DNA from: Sesamum alatum
Lineage: Eukaryota > Streptophyta > Magnoliopsida > Lamiales > Pedaliaceae
Reading direction: 5' to 3'
NCBI GenBank assembly: GCA_034509735.1
Contig: JACGWO010000002.1
Coordinates: forward strand, 42,921,702 to 42,985,701
DNA: 64,000 bases
The notes under the pieces are model-generated. The model was not told where the DNA came from. It ran no database searches and saw nothing but the letters and a program-made list of their open reading frames with translations. This document shows positions 25,034 through 38,153 of the stretch, one piece after another; position 1 is the stretch's first letter; every line of letters begins with the position of its first letter. Both the position numbers and the translations under genes were made by a program.

Positions 25034-28000
25034 ATGGGCTCCCAAGGCGGATTCGGGCAGTCCAAAGAGTTCCTCGACCTCATCAAATCGATTGGCGAGT
25101 GTCGATCCAAAGCCGAGGAAGATCGCATTGTATTACGCGAAATCGAGACCCTGAAAACTAGGCTGTCCAGCCCCAATACTCCTAAATTCAAGCTCAAGGA
25201 GTACTTAATCCGCCTCCTTTATGTTGAGATGCTAGGCCACGACGCCTCCTTTGGATACATTCACGCTGTCAAGATGACGCACGATGAGAATTTGTTGTTG
25301 AAAAGAACTGGTTACTTGGCGGTGACTTTGTTTTTGAATGAGGATCATGATTTGATTATTTTGATTGTGAACACGATACAGAAGGACTTGAAGAGCGATA
25401 ATTATTTGGTGGTTTCTGCGGCGCTGAATGCGGTTTGTAGGTTGATTAATGAGGAGACTATTCCCGCAGTTTTGCCACAGGTGGTGGAGTTACTGGGACA
25501 TCAGAAGGAGGCAGTTAGGAAGAAAGCTGTGATGGCGCTCCACCGGTTTTATCAGAGAGCTCCGGGGTCGGTTTCCCATCTCATTTCCAATTTCCGCAAG
25601 GTGCACATTCCCCTTTTGTAGATGAATGTACGCATTTATGTTGTTAAAGACCTGGAGTGCAGATTAATTAGTTACTTATCTTTCTTGTTTGTCTTGACTC
25701 GAGTCAATTGTATGAGAAGTGTTTAGGTATGTCTCGGTCATGCAGATGATAAAAATCATATTTGTGAGCTAATTTCTTTGTTGATTTTAACGTGCACAAG
25801 AAAATAAATTTATTGGTTCTGGAAGTGAACAAATAACTCTGATGCAGAGGCTTTGCGATAATGATCCTGGTGTTATGGGTGCTGCACTTTGCCCGCTTTT
25901 TGATCTTATTACGATTGATGCTGATGCTTACAAAGATCTGGTGATCAGTTTTGTGAACATTCTTAAGCAAGTAGCTGAGCGAAGACTACCAAAGAGTTAT
26001 GATTATCATCAGATGCCTGCTCCATTCATTCAGGTACCTCATATTTATAATTCATTCAAGCATATGCAGCACCGTGCTCCTTGATTCAAGTTGTTACTTG
26101 TTATGTTATAGTGCAAAATCAGAATAAGAAAAAAAAGAAGAGTAGTCTTGCCCTTCAGATAATGATTTGACTTGAATTGTATAATTTTTTAGAGCATGCT
26201 TTTTGAATTGTAATGTCTATCTTTCTATGCAATATAGGCTTCTTTTTCTTGACTGGATGATTGTTTGTTAACAACTTACCAAAATATTTGCTCTGGGATC
26301 CATATGCACTGGTTGTATGGTAGATACTTTCCTTAAGATATAAGCAAGGATATGCATGAATGGCCTGGAAAATGCATATCCTCTCACTTCATCTCAAGGA
26401 AGGTGGAAAAGTTATTTAATTTGAATAGAATGTGGATGCTACATAGTTGTAGGCTTTTGCAAAAGGACTACCTAAATCCATATTTCTTCTTCATGCTCTC
26501 ATTTTGTTCCTTTTAACGAATTATAAATACTTTTTCCCTTGTGTCGACAGATCAAATTGTTGAAAATTTTGGCCCTACTGGGGAGTGGTGACAAAAAGGC
26601 CAGTGAGCAAATGTACACGATCTTGGGTGACATAATGAGAAAATGTGATTCAACAAGCAATATTGGGAACGCCATTCTTTATGAGTGCATTTGTTGTGTT
26701 TCATCATTACACCCAAACCCAAAGTTGCTTGAAGCGGCTGCCGATGCCATTTCAAAATTTCTGAAAGTCTGTATTTCTGCAACTTAATGTGATCTTTTGG
26801 AATTCAATTTTATGTTTCTTGATATTGTAATGCTATATTATCTCCGATGGACAGAGTGACAGCCACAATCTGAGATATCTTGGTATTGATGCTCTTAGTC
26901 GACTGATAAAGATAAGCCCAGAAATAGCTGAACAGCACCAACTGGCTGTTATTGATTGCTTAGAGGTACGATCTTTGTTTTATTGTTATGAGATTGGAAG
27001 CAAATGGTTTTTGATTTGATGCCACTGATGAAGATGTGATTACGGTTCTGCTTGTGTTAAATTGCATGCTCTTACTTTCTTTAACTGTCATATTTAACTC
27101 TTTAAGTAATAAATTTCCCAGTGTGAGATGTTTGTTTGCTACTTTCTCTTGTTATAAAGCTCCGATGTCTCCGAATCTGGCTTTCCCTGTATGCCAATTG
27201 ACCAAATGGAAACCAGAGGAAAATAAGCTTCATATGCCAAGACATCAGATTCCTTTTTAGTTTCGATGTTGCTTAATGCTAGTTTCTGTCTTGTTCCATT
27301 GGACCTTTATTAATTTTAAAAAGTGTTTCTTCCTGGAAATCTGTTTAAATAATTTTTACAGAGAAGTATTTTAGTCTACATTTTATCTTGCAATACTTGT
27401 TATATGTGGTAACGACTTGTTATGTTGAGATTGTTTTTCACTCAAACTTAAGTGTATGTCTGGTATCTTCAATAATTCAGGACCCAGATGATACCCTGAA
27501 GCGCAAGACATTTGAACTGCTCTATAAAATGACCAAGTCATCAAATGTAGAAGTAATTGTGGACCGTATGATTCAGTACATGATAAGCATCAGCGATAAT
27601 CATTACAAAACTGAAATAGCATCCAGATGTGTTGAACTTGCTGAGCAATTTGCTCCAAGCAACCAATGGTTCATACAGGTTAGCTTAACGATGTATACTT
27701 CTTAATCATTTATCTAATATCCTCATTTTTTTACTTCTATATTTGAGGAAAATTTTAATTTCTGTTTCTTCTCCTGTGATTTATTTGTCAGGCGATGAAT
27801 AAAGTATTTGAGCATGCAGGGGACCTGGTGAATGCCAAAGTTGCGCATAACTTGATGCGGTTGATTGCTGAGGGATTTGGAGAGGATGATGATGCTGCAG
27901 ATACTCAGCTTAGATCATCTGCTGTATGTTTTTCCTTGGGTTCCGAGTTTGGTTCTGGTCCACGTTCAATTAGATATTTACTTATCTTCTGAAATCATTG

Positions 28001-31000
28001 TTTGCTTTTTAACATCTTTTGTGGTGGTTAGCTGGAGGCCGGAGATATCTACCTTTTCAATTCTGCAGCTTATTGTTAACTTCAGTATGTGTTGATATGC
28101 TTGTAAATCGTTCTCTAGCTATTCATAATTCAGGACAATATTGTAAGGTCATTCTTCTAGTGATTTCTATAATTTTATTGTGTTCTCCTTTTGTTTTTAC
28201 TTACCATAGGATAGTGATACATTAGTCTGGTGAAGAGAATATAATTCTTCTTTGAGAATGTCAACAGTTAGAAAGTATTCACTCAGGATATGACGGCATT
28301 TTTCTTCTTGTTAGACGATCTGATGTCCCATTATCCCACATTGGCTGGAAATGCAGCGAACCCTGGGTGTAGAACTACTTATTGGCACCCTGATCAGTTA
28401 AGCATTTTTTGCAAGTTGATGTGGTCCAATTTCATATCTTGTGGGAGTAGAGGGACAAGTTGGTGGCCATCCGCATAGCTTGGCTAAATATATTTACTGG
28501 GTGGGGCCTGGGGGTTCTTTGGAGGGGTAAATAAGCCATATTTTTCCCTTTAGACGTCCAGATGCTACTCTCTTTTCTTTCTTCCCCAAAGAACCAAAGT
28601 CCCCTGGAACCTCAAGAAACTTGAACTCCATTCCTCATCCAGAGTTGGGGGGAGTGCTTTTGCTATGCGTACTCTACTCCTACTATAAAACAACTGCAGG
28701 AAAAATTGTAGTCTGGCATGCTGGCTTGGGGCATGGGAAAAGCATTCGATCTGGCAGCCTATAGGAATTGCTGGAACTAGTGTGCTATATAGGTCAATGT
28801 GACACATAGATGGGTCTTACTTTCTTGCCCCATTTAATCTTTACATACTCTCCTATCCCTGAGGCCTGACATGTTTTTGGTTCTATGACTACGGGTAATT
28901 TTGATTTCCCTGGTTGATGATTTCCCAGATTCCAGCCACTGGGGATTGAAAATTTGATTGATTTATGAGTGACTGCTAACTTTGTGGAAGTTGACTTAGT
29001 TTCATGTCACTTGTGTTAATCCAAGTCTTGAAGCATGCATGCCTGAGAAACTTGTGGCTTGGGGCACATGAGATTAGGAGTTCAGTCTGATTCTTGATTT
29101 AAATTTTCGGAGAAGAGGACATTTATCATTCTTGACTTAACTTGAGAGCTGGTGTACTTTATTCTCGTATCTCTTGTTGTTATGTCCACTTATTTGGTTT
29201 TGCAGTTTCTGTTAAATAATTTTGCACATGATGAAGTAATGTTTCCTTTGAACTTATGGATGTCCTTGAATCAGATCTGCTGGACCAAATCATGGTTGTG
29301 CTCTTTTTAGCAGTTCTAATAAGAATCTGGCGTAATCTGTTGAGTGCAGGTGGAGTCGTATCTTCAAATTATGGGAGAGCCAAAACTTCCATCTGCCTTT
29401 CTTCAAGTATGTTATAGCACATCTAGGATATCTTCTATTATTTTTCAATGTAGGTTCTGTCAGGCCAGATTCCCATCCCTTTTTTTATGTTGTCCCATTT
29501 TCAGTTACTGTATTTGTTTTTACGTATTCCTTTGTTTTCTGATTTGCTCTCTCTCTCTCTCTTTTACCCCTGTAATGTTCCCTCGCTTCCTTGCTTGCTT
29601 CCTGCAGTGACCCAGTGTTTTCTTTGCTTGTTTAATGTTGCAGGTGATTTGTTGGGTCTTGGGGGAATATGGGACTGCAGATGGCAAGTATTCTGCCTCA
29701 TATATCACTGGGAAGTTGTGTGATGTCGCAGAGGCTCATTTGGCAGACGACACGGTGAAAGTAGGTATCTAGTGTGTCAATATATGCATGATTTCGTATG
29801 GTGCAATTGCATTTTGACATGGTAAAGTCACTTGTTCTTTTTGTGCGATTATGTGGATATGCTTTGAATTTTCTCCTTTTACCTTGGCTAATTGTTTGTT
29901 CATGTTATTCTAAATTTTCAGAAGTAAATTTATCTGCATTTTGTATAGTTGCTCCCATTGCTTCGTTTGTTGTTCTTAAGGCTATATTGTTTTCCGTCTT
30001 CCATTTTCCCTTCCAAAAACTAGATTCTGACACTAATTTCAACTTATTCTTAAAGACTACAGATAATGATGTGAAACTTCTGTTAGCACAAACAACCCAT
30101 TACTCTGCTAAATGCAAGTGATAAATGATTGACCGCCAAATGTAGAAGCTCTGCTGTGAACCAAAAGTGTAGCAACTGAAACTTAAGGACCCAATTTGTG
30201 TAAATCACCTAATGCTAACACTATAATTGCAACTTTAACAGTAGTCAATTTTTGAGTTCACTTGCACAAATTTCGTGCATTTTGAACTCTCTAAATTGAT
30301 TGAAGCTTAGTGTATGGTAGGGGGTAACCTTGGTAACACATTATGATATTGCGATAACTGGGTACTAGTATTGCATGTGCTTATAACTATGGATTTAGGG
30401 CTACAACAACTATAGTTCCCTTTTATCAGTTCTGAACCTGATATCACCACTTCAAAATACTGCTATGAGAACCTAATAATAACTTGCAATTACAAACATA
30501 ATACCAATAAACAACAAAGTTCACCATTTTAACCCCAATTGTAAATTTAGCCAGAAATTATCTAAAGCTAATGGGCGCGATAACTTTTTTTTTTAGCTTA
30601 GATCATTTTGGGAGATATCAAAATGCTTTACTTAATTTCAGTATTTTAAAATAAGTTTTGGTGATGAAAAATTTTGAAAGGATAAAATATCAAAGAAAAC
30701 CTCATTCACCTGAGGAGTGGTATATGCTGCATGTATTTGAAGAAAGTTGGAGTTATACTTGGTTAATGAGTTTAGTTTAAGCTTTTCTGCAGTATAGCAA
30801 TTGTGTAATTTTCCCTGTGAAGACATTTAATATCCGAGGAAAACCTAATAGATTATGATGAGAACAAATGAAAAGAGGGATAAACTTCAATTAGCTTTCT
30901 AATAATCAAAAGTCTGATGCATTCAGAACCAGCACATTTGAAGAGCTGTTTTAGCTAATAATTGAATCACACTTTTAAGGGTACTGTTTGCCTTTTACCA

Positions 31001-32546
31001 AAGGTTTTCAGGTGAACATTCTTTCCATCGTCTTGGTTAGCATACATTGTTTCAAGCTACAAATTGTAAATTGACTTTGTTATTGCACTTGCACAATATT
31101 TGGTCAGTCTATGAAATTGCTTTTTCCTGCTTCCTTTGTAGGCCTATGCAATAACAGCACTTATGAAGATATATTCATTTGAAATAGCAGCTGGGAGAGC
31201 AGTGGACGTGCTACCTGAGGTAGGCAATTAGGATTATTTATGGTGGATTTGGCTTTCTAATTATGTTGAAGTACATCCAATTTTTGCTGGAATGAATCAT
31301 ATTTACCGATGTTGGTGGTTTGCAGAGTTTACATGTTTGTTCTGCCTGCTTCAATAGTATATGTGAGCTGTTTGGCTGTTATATTGCATGAAGATTTTCC
31401 TTGATCACAACCTACTCATGCTCTTAATTTAGCTTAGCTGTGACCCCAGTCATAATCAATATATCTTTAGAGGACTATTCACCGCAAGTCGTAATCCCCT
31501 TCATTTTCTTCATTCCGCTGATAATTTAATGATATAATTGGTCAGGAATTAGTTTTGGGTTGGATGAGCCAAATATTTTGAGTACCACCTTCTGTTCATA
31601 GCAAATAATGATAATGACAGGAGTATGATGATTATTGTAAGGAGAATATCACAATTTTAGTTATCATTGTTTCTTTTGCCCAATTATTATTATTATTATT
31701 ATTTTTAATCAACAGTTTTTGTTCTAACTTGTTGCGATTATTGTATCAGTGCAATTTGAACTTTAGATTTAGTATATCAATAGTGAACCACGATCATGTC
31801 TTAATCAACTTTTCTTCTTGGAATGCTTCACATCTTGGTTTAACTGACTCATGTTTGGTTAGACGGCTTAACAATTTTAGGAGTTTCAGATGTGTTGGTT
31901 CAGGTTTCCTAATTATGGATTGATCTAAAAAGTTACTAAGTTCCAAGTCTGTTACAGAGTGGGTTAACAACTTCTCTTGTAGAGAAGTTTGATATGCACA
32001 TATCGGTATAAAACGTTTCCTCAAACTTAATTACTTCTTTAAACTGTTGTGAGCAGAATAATTTCCTCGGAATATCTTAAGTATGTTCTGCTGGAGTTAG
32101 AGAAATACTTAATTTTCATTAATGTTTTTGCATGTGAACCTCCTATAATGTTTCTTCATATTCATCTGTAATTACTTCAATATGTGGAACCCATTTTCTT
32201 ATTTGCAACATCTTTCCTGGTGCAGTGCCAATCATTGATTGAAGAGATGTTAGCATCCCACTCAACGGATCTTCAGCAGCGTGCGTATGAACTTCAAGCT
32301 ATCCTTAATTTAGATTCTCATGCTGTCAAGAAAATAATGCCAATGGATTCAACCTGTGATGACATTGAGGTAATCTTTTCCATCAGAATGAAGTTTGAGC
32401 TGATTTTACCCTTGCTGTGGGCCCTCGATGGGTCAACTCATTGTTGGCTTTATGTAATGGATATGAATGAATTTGACATGTCATGAGCTAGTAGTAAATC
32501 CTTTTCTTTTTTTGCTGTCGAAAATTCAAGTAGTATATTTTGCTTG

Positions 32547-32584
<38 letters not shown>

Positions 32585-33993
32585 GTCTTGAAATCCAATC
32601 CCATTTAGATTTGGTAGCTAACCTGACCAGTTTACTTGAACAGAAAGAAACATTTGGCGTGGTATTGGATTGATATTTGTTTGCTAGATGATATGGGTGC
32701 ATGTCTCTAAAGTCTAAATACATATGAAACTCTTTAACCTTGCGGGTCTATGGAATGGCATTAAACAAGCTTTGCCCGTGGTCTAGATTCTTATTCTGGG
32801 AGCATTCTTGTGATTCATCACCATCAGTGCGTGCATCTCATGGCAGTTCACTTTGTTGTTTTTTTTTGTTGCTTTGTTACGTATGTATCAATGCTAATAG
32901 CATTTTTTATTTTTTGTCACAGATTGACAAAAGTCTTTCATTTCTTAATGGTTATGTCCAACAAGCAGTGGAAAATGGCGCTCAGCCATATATTCCTGAG
33001 AGTGAGCGCTCTGGGATGTCTAACATTAGCAATTTCAAGAGCCAGGAAGATCATGAATCATCGACGCATGCTCTTAGGTTTGAGGCCTATGAGCTACCTA
33101 AACCCGTGTTGTCGCAAAATGTCCCTCCTATACTAGCATCCTCAACTGAACTTGTTCCTGTCCCAGAGCCATCATATGTTGCCGATATCCTCCAACCCGC
33201 TATATCTGCTCCATCTGCCTCTGATGCGGGGTCATCCGAACTCAGGCTACGACTTGATGGGGTTCAAAGGAAGTGGGGTAAACCTACTTACTCATCTCCT
33301 ACACCATCTACTTCAAGTAATGATACTGTGAAGATTCAGAATGAGGCAACTCAACGCGATTCAGTGGGCATGTCCAACTCAAAAACACGTGATGTATCTT
33401 ATGATTCAAGAAAGCAGCAAGTAGAGATTTCACCTGAAAAGCAAAAACTGGCCGCATCCCTTTTTGGCGGTGTATCCAAATCTGATGGAAGACAGCCTTC
33501 TTCTAGCCAGAAGATATCAAAGCCTCAGAATCCAACTTCAGATAAGTCTCGTGCAGCCAAGGCTGCAGCTCCTGACACTGCTTCTGTAAAAACATCCCAA
33601 CCACCACCAGATTTGCTGGACTTGAGCGAACCATCTGTCTCCAGTAGTGCACCATCTGTAGATCCTTTCAAGCAATTTGAAGGCCTTCTTGATCTGAAGC
33701 AAGACCCAACCCCAGTAAGTGCTGGTGGAGTCGGTTCGACAGAGGCATCTGATTTTATGTCTCTATTTACAGACATGTCTTTAAATGTCCCGACAGATGG
33801 TGTGCTTGATCCAATGCCAAATGTGATTAATGGAAATGGTCTAGGAGGGATTACAGCAGCAGATCATTCTGTACAACAGTTGAACAAGGGACCGAATTTG
33901 AAGCAAGCTTTGGAAAAGGATGCACGCGTAAGGCAAATGGGTGTGACACCATCAGGACAGAACCCCAGCTTATTTAAGGACTTGCTCGGCTAA
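25034..33993 (+). CDS. AP4E: AP-4 complex subunit epsilon
   Basis: Complete gene of eleven exons, all phase 0 with GT-AG introns: 25034-25600, 25848-26033, 26551-26766, 26855-26965, 27481-27678, 27792-27923, 29350-29406, 29644-29760, 31142-31219, 32226-32369, 32923-33993. Product 958 residues; I recall the Arabidopsis protein (At1g31730) as about 938. Residues about 20-600 form the adaptin N-terminal helical repeat trunk (KFKLKEYLIRLLYVEMLGHD, DPDDTLKRKTFELLYKMTKS, NQWFIQAMNKVFEHAGD). The last exon encodes a Ser/Pro-rich hinge and the C-terminal part ending SQNPSLFKDLLG-like residues. AP-4 is a clathrin-independent adaptor at the trans-Golgi network; in plants it sorts cargo such as vacuolar sorting receptors to the vacuole. 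Introns 6 and 8 exceed 1.3 kb; intron 10 holds a (CT)n run (32550-32577). Confidence 0.95.
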
Positions 33994-35276
33994 ATTGCTT
34001 CTGGAAGTGGAACCCTGGATACAGATTTGAGTTGGATTTCCTGTGAATCATTGCTGTCAGTTTTTCTCCACCATGGTGTCTAATCTATATATGAGGATAT
34101 AATCTCTTATCAAACCAGTGAAGATCCATTAGCAAAAACCTGGAGGAAACCTGCGCCAAGTCGGTCAAACCCTCACGTGTCGGGTAGGAAAATCAGGTGT
34201 ACTTTGTATTGGTTGCTGGAGCTCATGCTATATGTAGAGACACAGTGCGGGCTACACAACTCAGGTTCTTGAACAGTCCATAGTGCTTTGCTATGCACGT
34301 TTTAAACTTTCCAATTTTTGAAACATTAAAGGGAATTTCACGGAGACATGTTGCATTTCTGAGCTTATTATTTGCGCAACATAATAAGGTGCTACCAGCG
34401 TCATCCTTTATGTATTTGTCCTTAACCTGTTCCTGACCTTTATATTACGTTGTGTTGGAAAATCGGGCTGTTTACGTGTAATACTTGATTTTATTTTTAC
34501 TTCTTGTGATGTGCGTTTTGCTTAATACTCTGCGAAGCAAATTGTATGTGGAATCTTTTAAATGAGTCTAGAGATGAAAGCTCACTCCTACATATGTTCT
34601 TCTTTACTTGTAATAGCAATAAACATCACCACCAATATTCCAAGTGAGGAAGCCTTCGGCGCCTCTCACAACCACATTTAGAGTTGCGCTATCACACGTA
34701 TACTTCAGACCCAATAACGAGCAACTAACAATTATCCCATATTAATAAAATTTTATAAGTTCAGAATCTATACCAATGTAAAAAGAGAAAGTACACGCTC
34801 ACAAGCGACGATTAATGATAATACTGCATCAATTTTTTATGAAGCTAAAAATGTCCTTGAACTGATAAGAGAATTTATTCAACTTCAAAATTTTACATTA
34901 ACAGATAAACTAGTTTTCTTTTCTTTCTTTGTTTTTTTTTTTTTTAAATTCAATGTATGGTTTATATATTTTGTTTTTATTTATAATATATTTAAAAGCG
35001 TGAAAGGTTATTTATTATATGCACGTACAAATGATGTATCACAACAGCCAATAAGAAAAAAGTAGAAAAATTTGAACCGGAAACCAAACATATAATTGAG
35101 ATTGTAATTAAATAATAATTTTCTTTTGAAAATAGCAGAGGGTGATAAATAATTATGTAAAAGAAAGCCCACAGCCCTGAAAGGCTGAAACATTGGGCTT
35201 ACAGAGAAGCCCGAACAAGCCCAAATGCAAGTCGATATTTCATTGTTTATTTTTGTTTCATTCTCCCGCCTCTTCT
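33994..35276. other. AP4E 3' UTR and NNF1 upstream region
   Basis: 1.3 kb between two genes on the same strand. The first 300-600 bases should be the AP4E 3' UTR; an AATAAA sits near 34617. The rest is AT-rich and holds no recognisable gene. Confidence 0.5.
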
Positions 35277-35301
35277 CCTCTCTCTCTCTCTCTCTCTCTC
35301 T
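35277..35301 (+). promoter_or_regulatory. (TC)n tract upstream of NNF1
   Basis: A run of about 12 TC units, about 75 bases before the ATG, probably in the 5' UTR or core promoter. Confidence 0.4.
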
Positions 35302-35373
35302 GCACTTCAAGTTCAAGCTACTGTTTCTCACTAGCCCTACTTTGCTTTTCATTTCGTTGAAAAGGAAAGAGAA

Positions 35374-38153
35374 ATGGAGAACATAGCTTCGTTTCCTGGA
35401 TCTAGGCAATTGAATTTGAAGAAATCGTTCAAACGTGGTTTGCGCTCCTTGCTAACTGCTTGCTCCGATGAGGTGAGGGTTTTTTGCTTTTCAATTGATA
35501 GTTTTATTGCCTTTCGGTGATGTCAACGAGATTTTGTCGCAAGTTCTCATATTTTTTTTCTTTTGACTTTTGTTTTTTCTTTTTTGGGTTAATTAATCAA
35601 GGAATTCCGTAAAGCTTTTCCGAGTTTTACTGGAGCTGAGCAGGAGCGTCTCCATCGACTTTTTATTCAGGTTTATTTGATGTGTTAGTTTTGGTCTTCG
35701 TGTATTTGCTATTATTGTCGAACTTAATTGAGCTTGTTGTGATTAAGGTAACATCTCCTGATATTCTGTGACAATTTTCTTTTTTGAGCTATGAGTGGTG
35801 TGCTTGGGTTTTGGATTTTAGTAAGGAAGATAATTTTATTGCTTCGGAGGATGTAACTATATGCGTATTGTTTTAGATATCTTCGTTTTTCTTCTGTTTG
35901 CATTTTTCCCTACTAAATCCAATGTCCAAATATAGAAAAGAGGTTTTGTAAATATCTTAGAGTTTTTGGTGTGCCAGACTAGAGGTATACACCTTAAGAT
36001 CAAGCACAACGAGTTGTGCCTTGTGCATTTACTGTTTGTTATTTCCTTGGCCCTTGTAGAATTGCTTGGAAATCCATAGTACTGGAACAGCATCGACAAA
36101 AGAACATGAGAAGTAATATGAACTCTTATGCATTTTCTTTTTTCTGTTGCTGTAGTGTTTGGTTGCAAAAAATTGTCTCCTTGAATATAATCATAAACAA
36201 GAGCAAGAAAAATGTTGTATAATAAGGGGACTAATTATGCCATATCTGCACTTTGCGGCAAGTTTCATATCACCATGATTCTTTCCGTTCTATTACTTAC
36301 TATTTCCCAAAACACCTATAAAATCTCCTATTCATGAAATTTTAACTGTCTCAACTTTGTGATTTTGTACATTTCAGGTTATTACTTCTTTGCATGAAGA
36401 TATTGAGGTATGCAATCTATAATTTTTATTGAGCCTCTCACTCGGAAACCAAACATTTGAATGACCTTTTCTATTGTTTCTACAGCCTTACTTGCAACTC
36501 ACTCCTTTCGTAACTTGTTTTTCTTTTCTTGACAATATAATCCATGAGTATCATGTTAGAAAAAAATCTGATATGAAATACTCTCTCTCTATCCTGCAGG
36601 AAGAGTTTGAGTCAATATTTCTCGAGACACAGGTACTCCAATGACATTTTGCATTAAAATGTAGAATCTTAAGGTTGTATAGAGAGGTCACCATAGAGGG
36701 AGTGAGGGTTCGGAGTGAAGGATGAGTTCCATGTTTGGTCCTTCAAATTCCTTTTACTATTTTTTGTGAGCAACTAGATGGTCTTATTTCCATTTCCTTA
36801 TTGATGGTCGTAGGTGATGCCTGATGGATTACTTTTGGCTGTCTTTAAACGTTTTCTTTTGTACGTAAATAGCATTCATGGAACTTACTCTTATCTTTTT
36901 ACAGGCTGGAACAGTTCTTGACAATGTAGAGGAGCTGGTGGAAGAACATAATCTGGATCCATTACTTTCCCAGAAGTATGCTTGCTTACCTTATGGAATT
37001 AACTTTGTAATCAAGGAGTTTCTCCTCTGAATTTAATCAGACATCTGGACATCAAAATTTGGGAGATACTTTTTTACGCGATAATAAGCTAGTTATTACT
37101 TGTTTAAAGTTCTCTTTATGTGCTAAACTCCAAATGGAAATACATGTCCTACCTTGTTAGATTTTCTAAGTCTACTTTGTTATCTATTTATCCCAATTCT
37201 AAAGAGGTACTGAATTGCAGGAGTAATGTAGGAGAAACAGCTCAACATTTGTCAGAAGCAAAGAAAAATGAGCTCAAACATTTGATGGGGCTCTTGGATA
37301 AGGTGGGCCCAATTTGCCAAACTTTTAAACATCTTCATCTCACTTGACTGAATACGTGTATGTTTGATAGCCCCATATTTTTATATTCTGCACATGGTTC
37401 TACGAAAAATGTTTGCAAGAATCATTAAAGGTTTTGGTTCTGGAGTTTTGGCTGTTGTAAATTGCAATTGATGACAGTGGACAAGGAGTGTTAGATATAT
37501 GGAGTACAGAGCTGCTGATTTATGAAAAGGTAGTATAGGAGTAACACTGATGTATGAAAAATATAGAGTATCTTCAGTTTCCCCAGAGTCGATCGACATA
37601 TTTATTTGTTCTCATTGTGAGAAAATGAGAAATATAGAAAAAGTGCTCCTTGTCGTTTTTATTTCAATTTCCTTTTTATGCATCTCACCCAAAATTATAG
37701 GGACATATGTGCTCTGCCTCTCTATCTTTCTGCTGAACCGAAAAACTTACAAGATATCCCTGATTGGATAATTTTTTTAACCTCCATTAACCTCCATTCC
37801 ACCTAATACATATTTCTTCTTATTGTTTGTTTCCATTTTCATGGCCATAAAGTTAGGGGAAGCACTTTTGGACCCATCACGTTTTTATCTTAATAATAAG
37901 TATCTTTATTAGGCAGAAGAACAGAAGCGTAAAATAAAAGCACGTCTTGAACTCCTCAAGAAAGAAAAGCAAGACTTCTCTGGAGCTGCAAATCTTGTTC
38001 ATGAGGTTAGGATTTTTGTTTAATTTTCCTTTGCAATTAGAAGCATTGTTTAAATGGCACTTGCTAAACAGCTTGTCCTTTTTAATTCTACAGTTAAGGA
38101 CCAGAATATTGAACTGTGAGACTGGCTGCCATAATAGGCTTGTTAATCCGTGA
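35374..38153 (+). CDS. NNF1: NNF1/PMF1 kinetochore protein, MIS12 complex subunit
   Basis: Eight exons: 35374-35472, 35602-35670, 36378-36407, 36600-36632, 36905-36975, 37221-37302, 37913-38005, 38094-38153; 178 residues. The first in-frame ATG starts MENIASFPGSRQLNLKKSFK. Residues about 34-85 (EFRKAFPSFTGAEQERLHRL, then FIQVITSLHEDIEEEFESIF) match the Nnf1/PMF1 family core, followed by VLDNVEELVEEH and a Lys/Glu-rich predicted coiled coil (about 105-155). Family members pair with MIS12 in the four-subunit MIS12/MIND complex, which links CENP-C to the outer kinetochore. The Arabidopsis gene I recall (At4g19350, EMB3006) is embryo-essential. All exons are short; the last exon is the least certain because the C-terminus is poorly conserved. 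Confidence 0.82.

Noticed and set aside
28490..28830. Coding or transposon piece inside AP4E intron 6
   Set aside because: Slightly GC-richer and with short open frames, but no motif, terminal repeat or family resemblance.
32740..33993. 417-codon frame as an independent gene
   Set aside because: Its first 61 codons are intron 10 of AP4E; the rest is the last AP4E exon starting at 32923.
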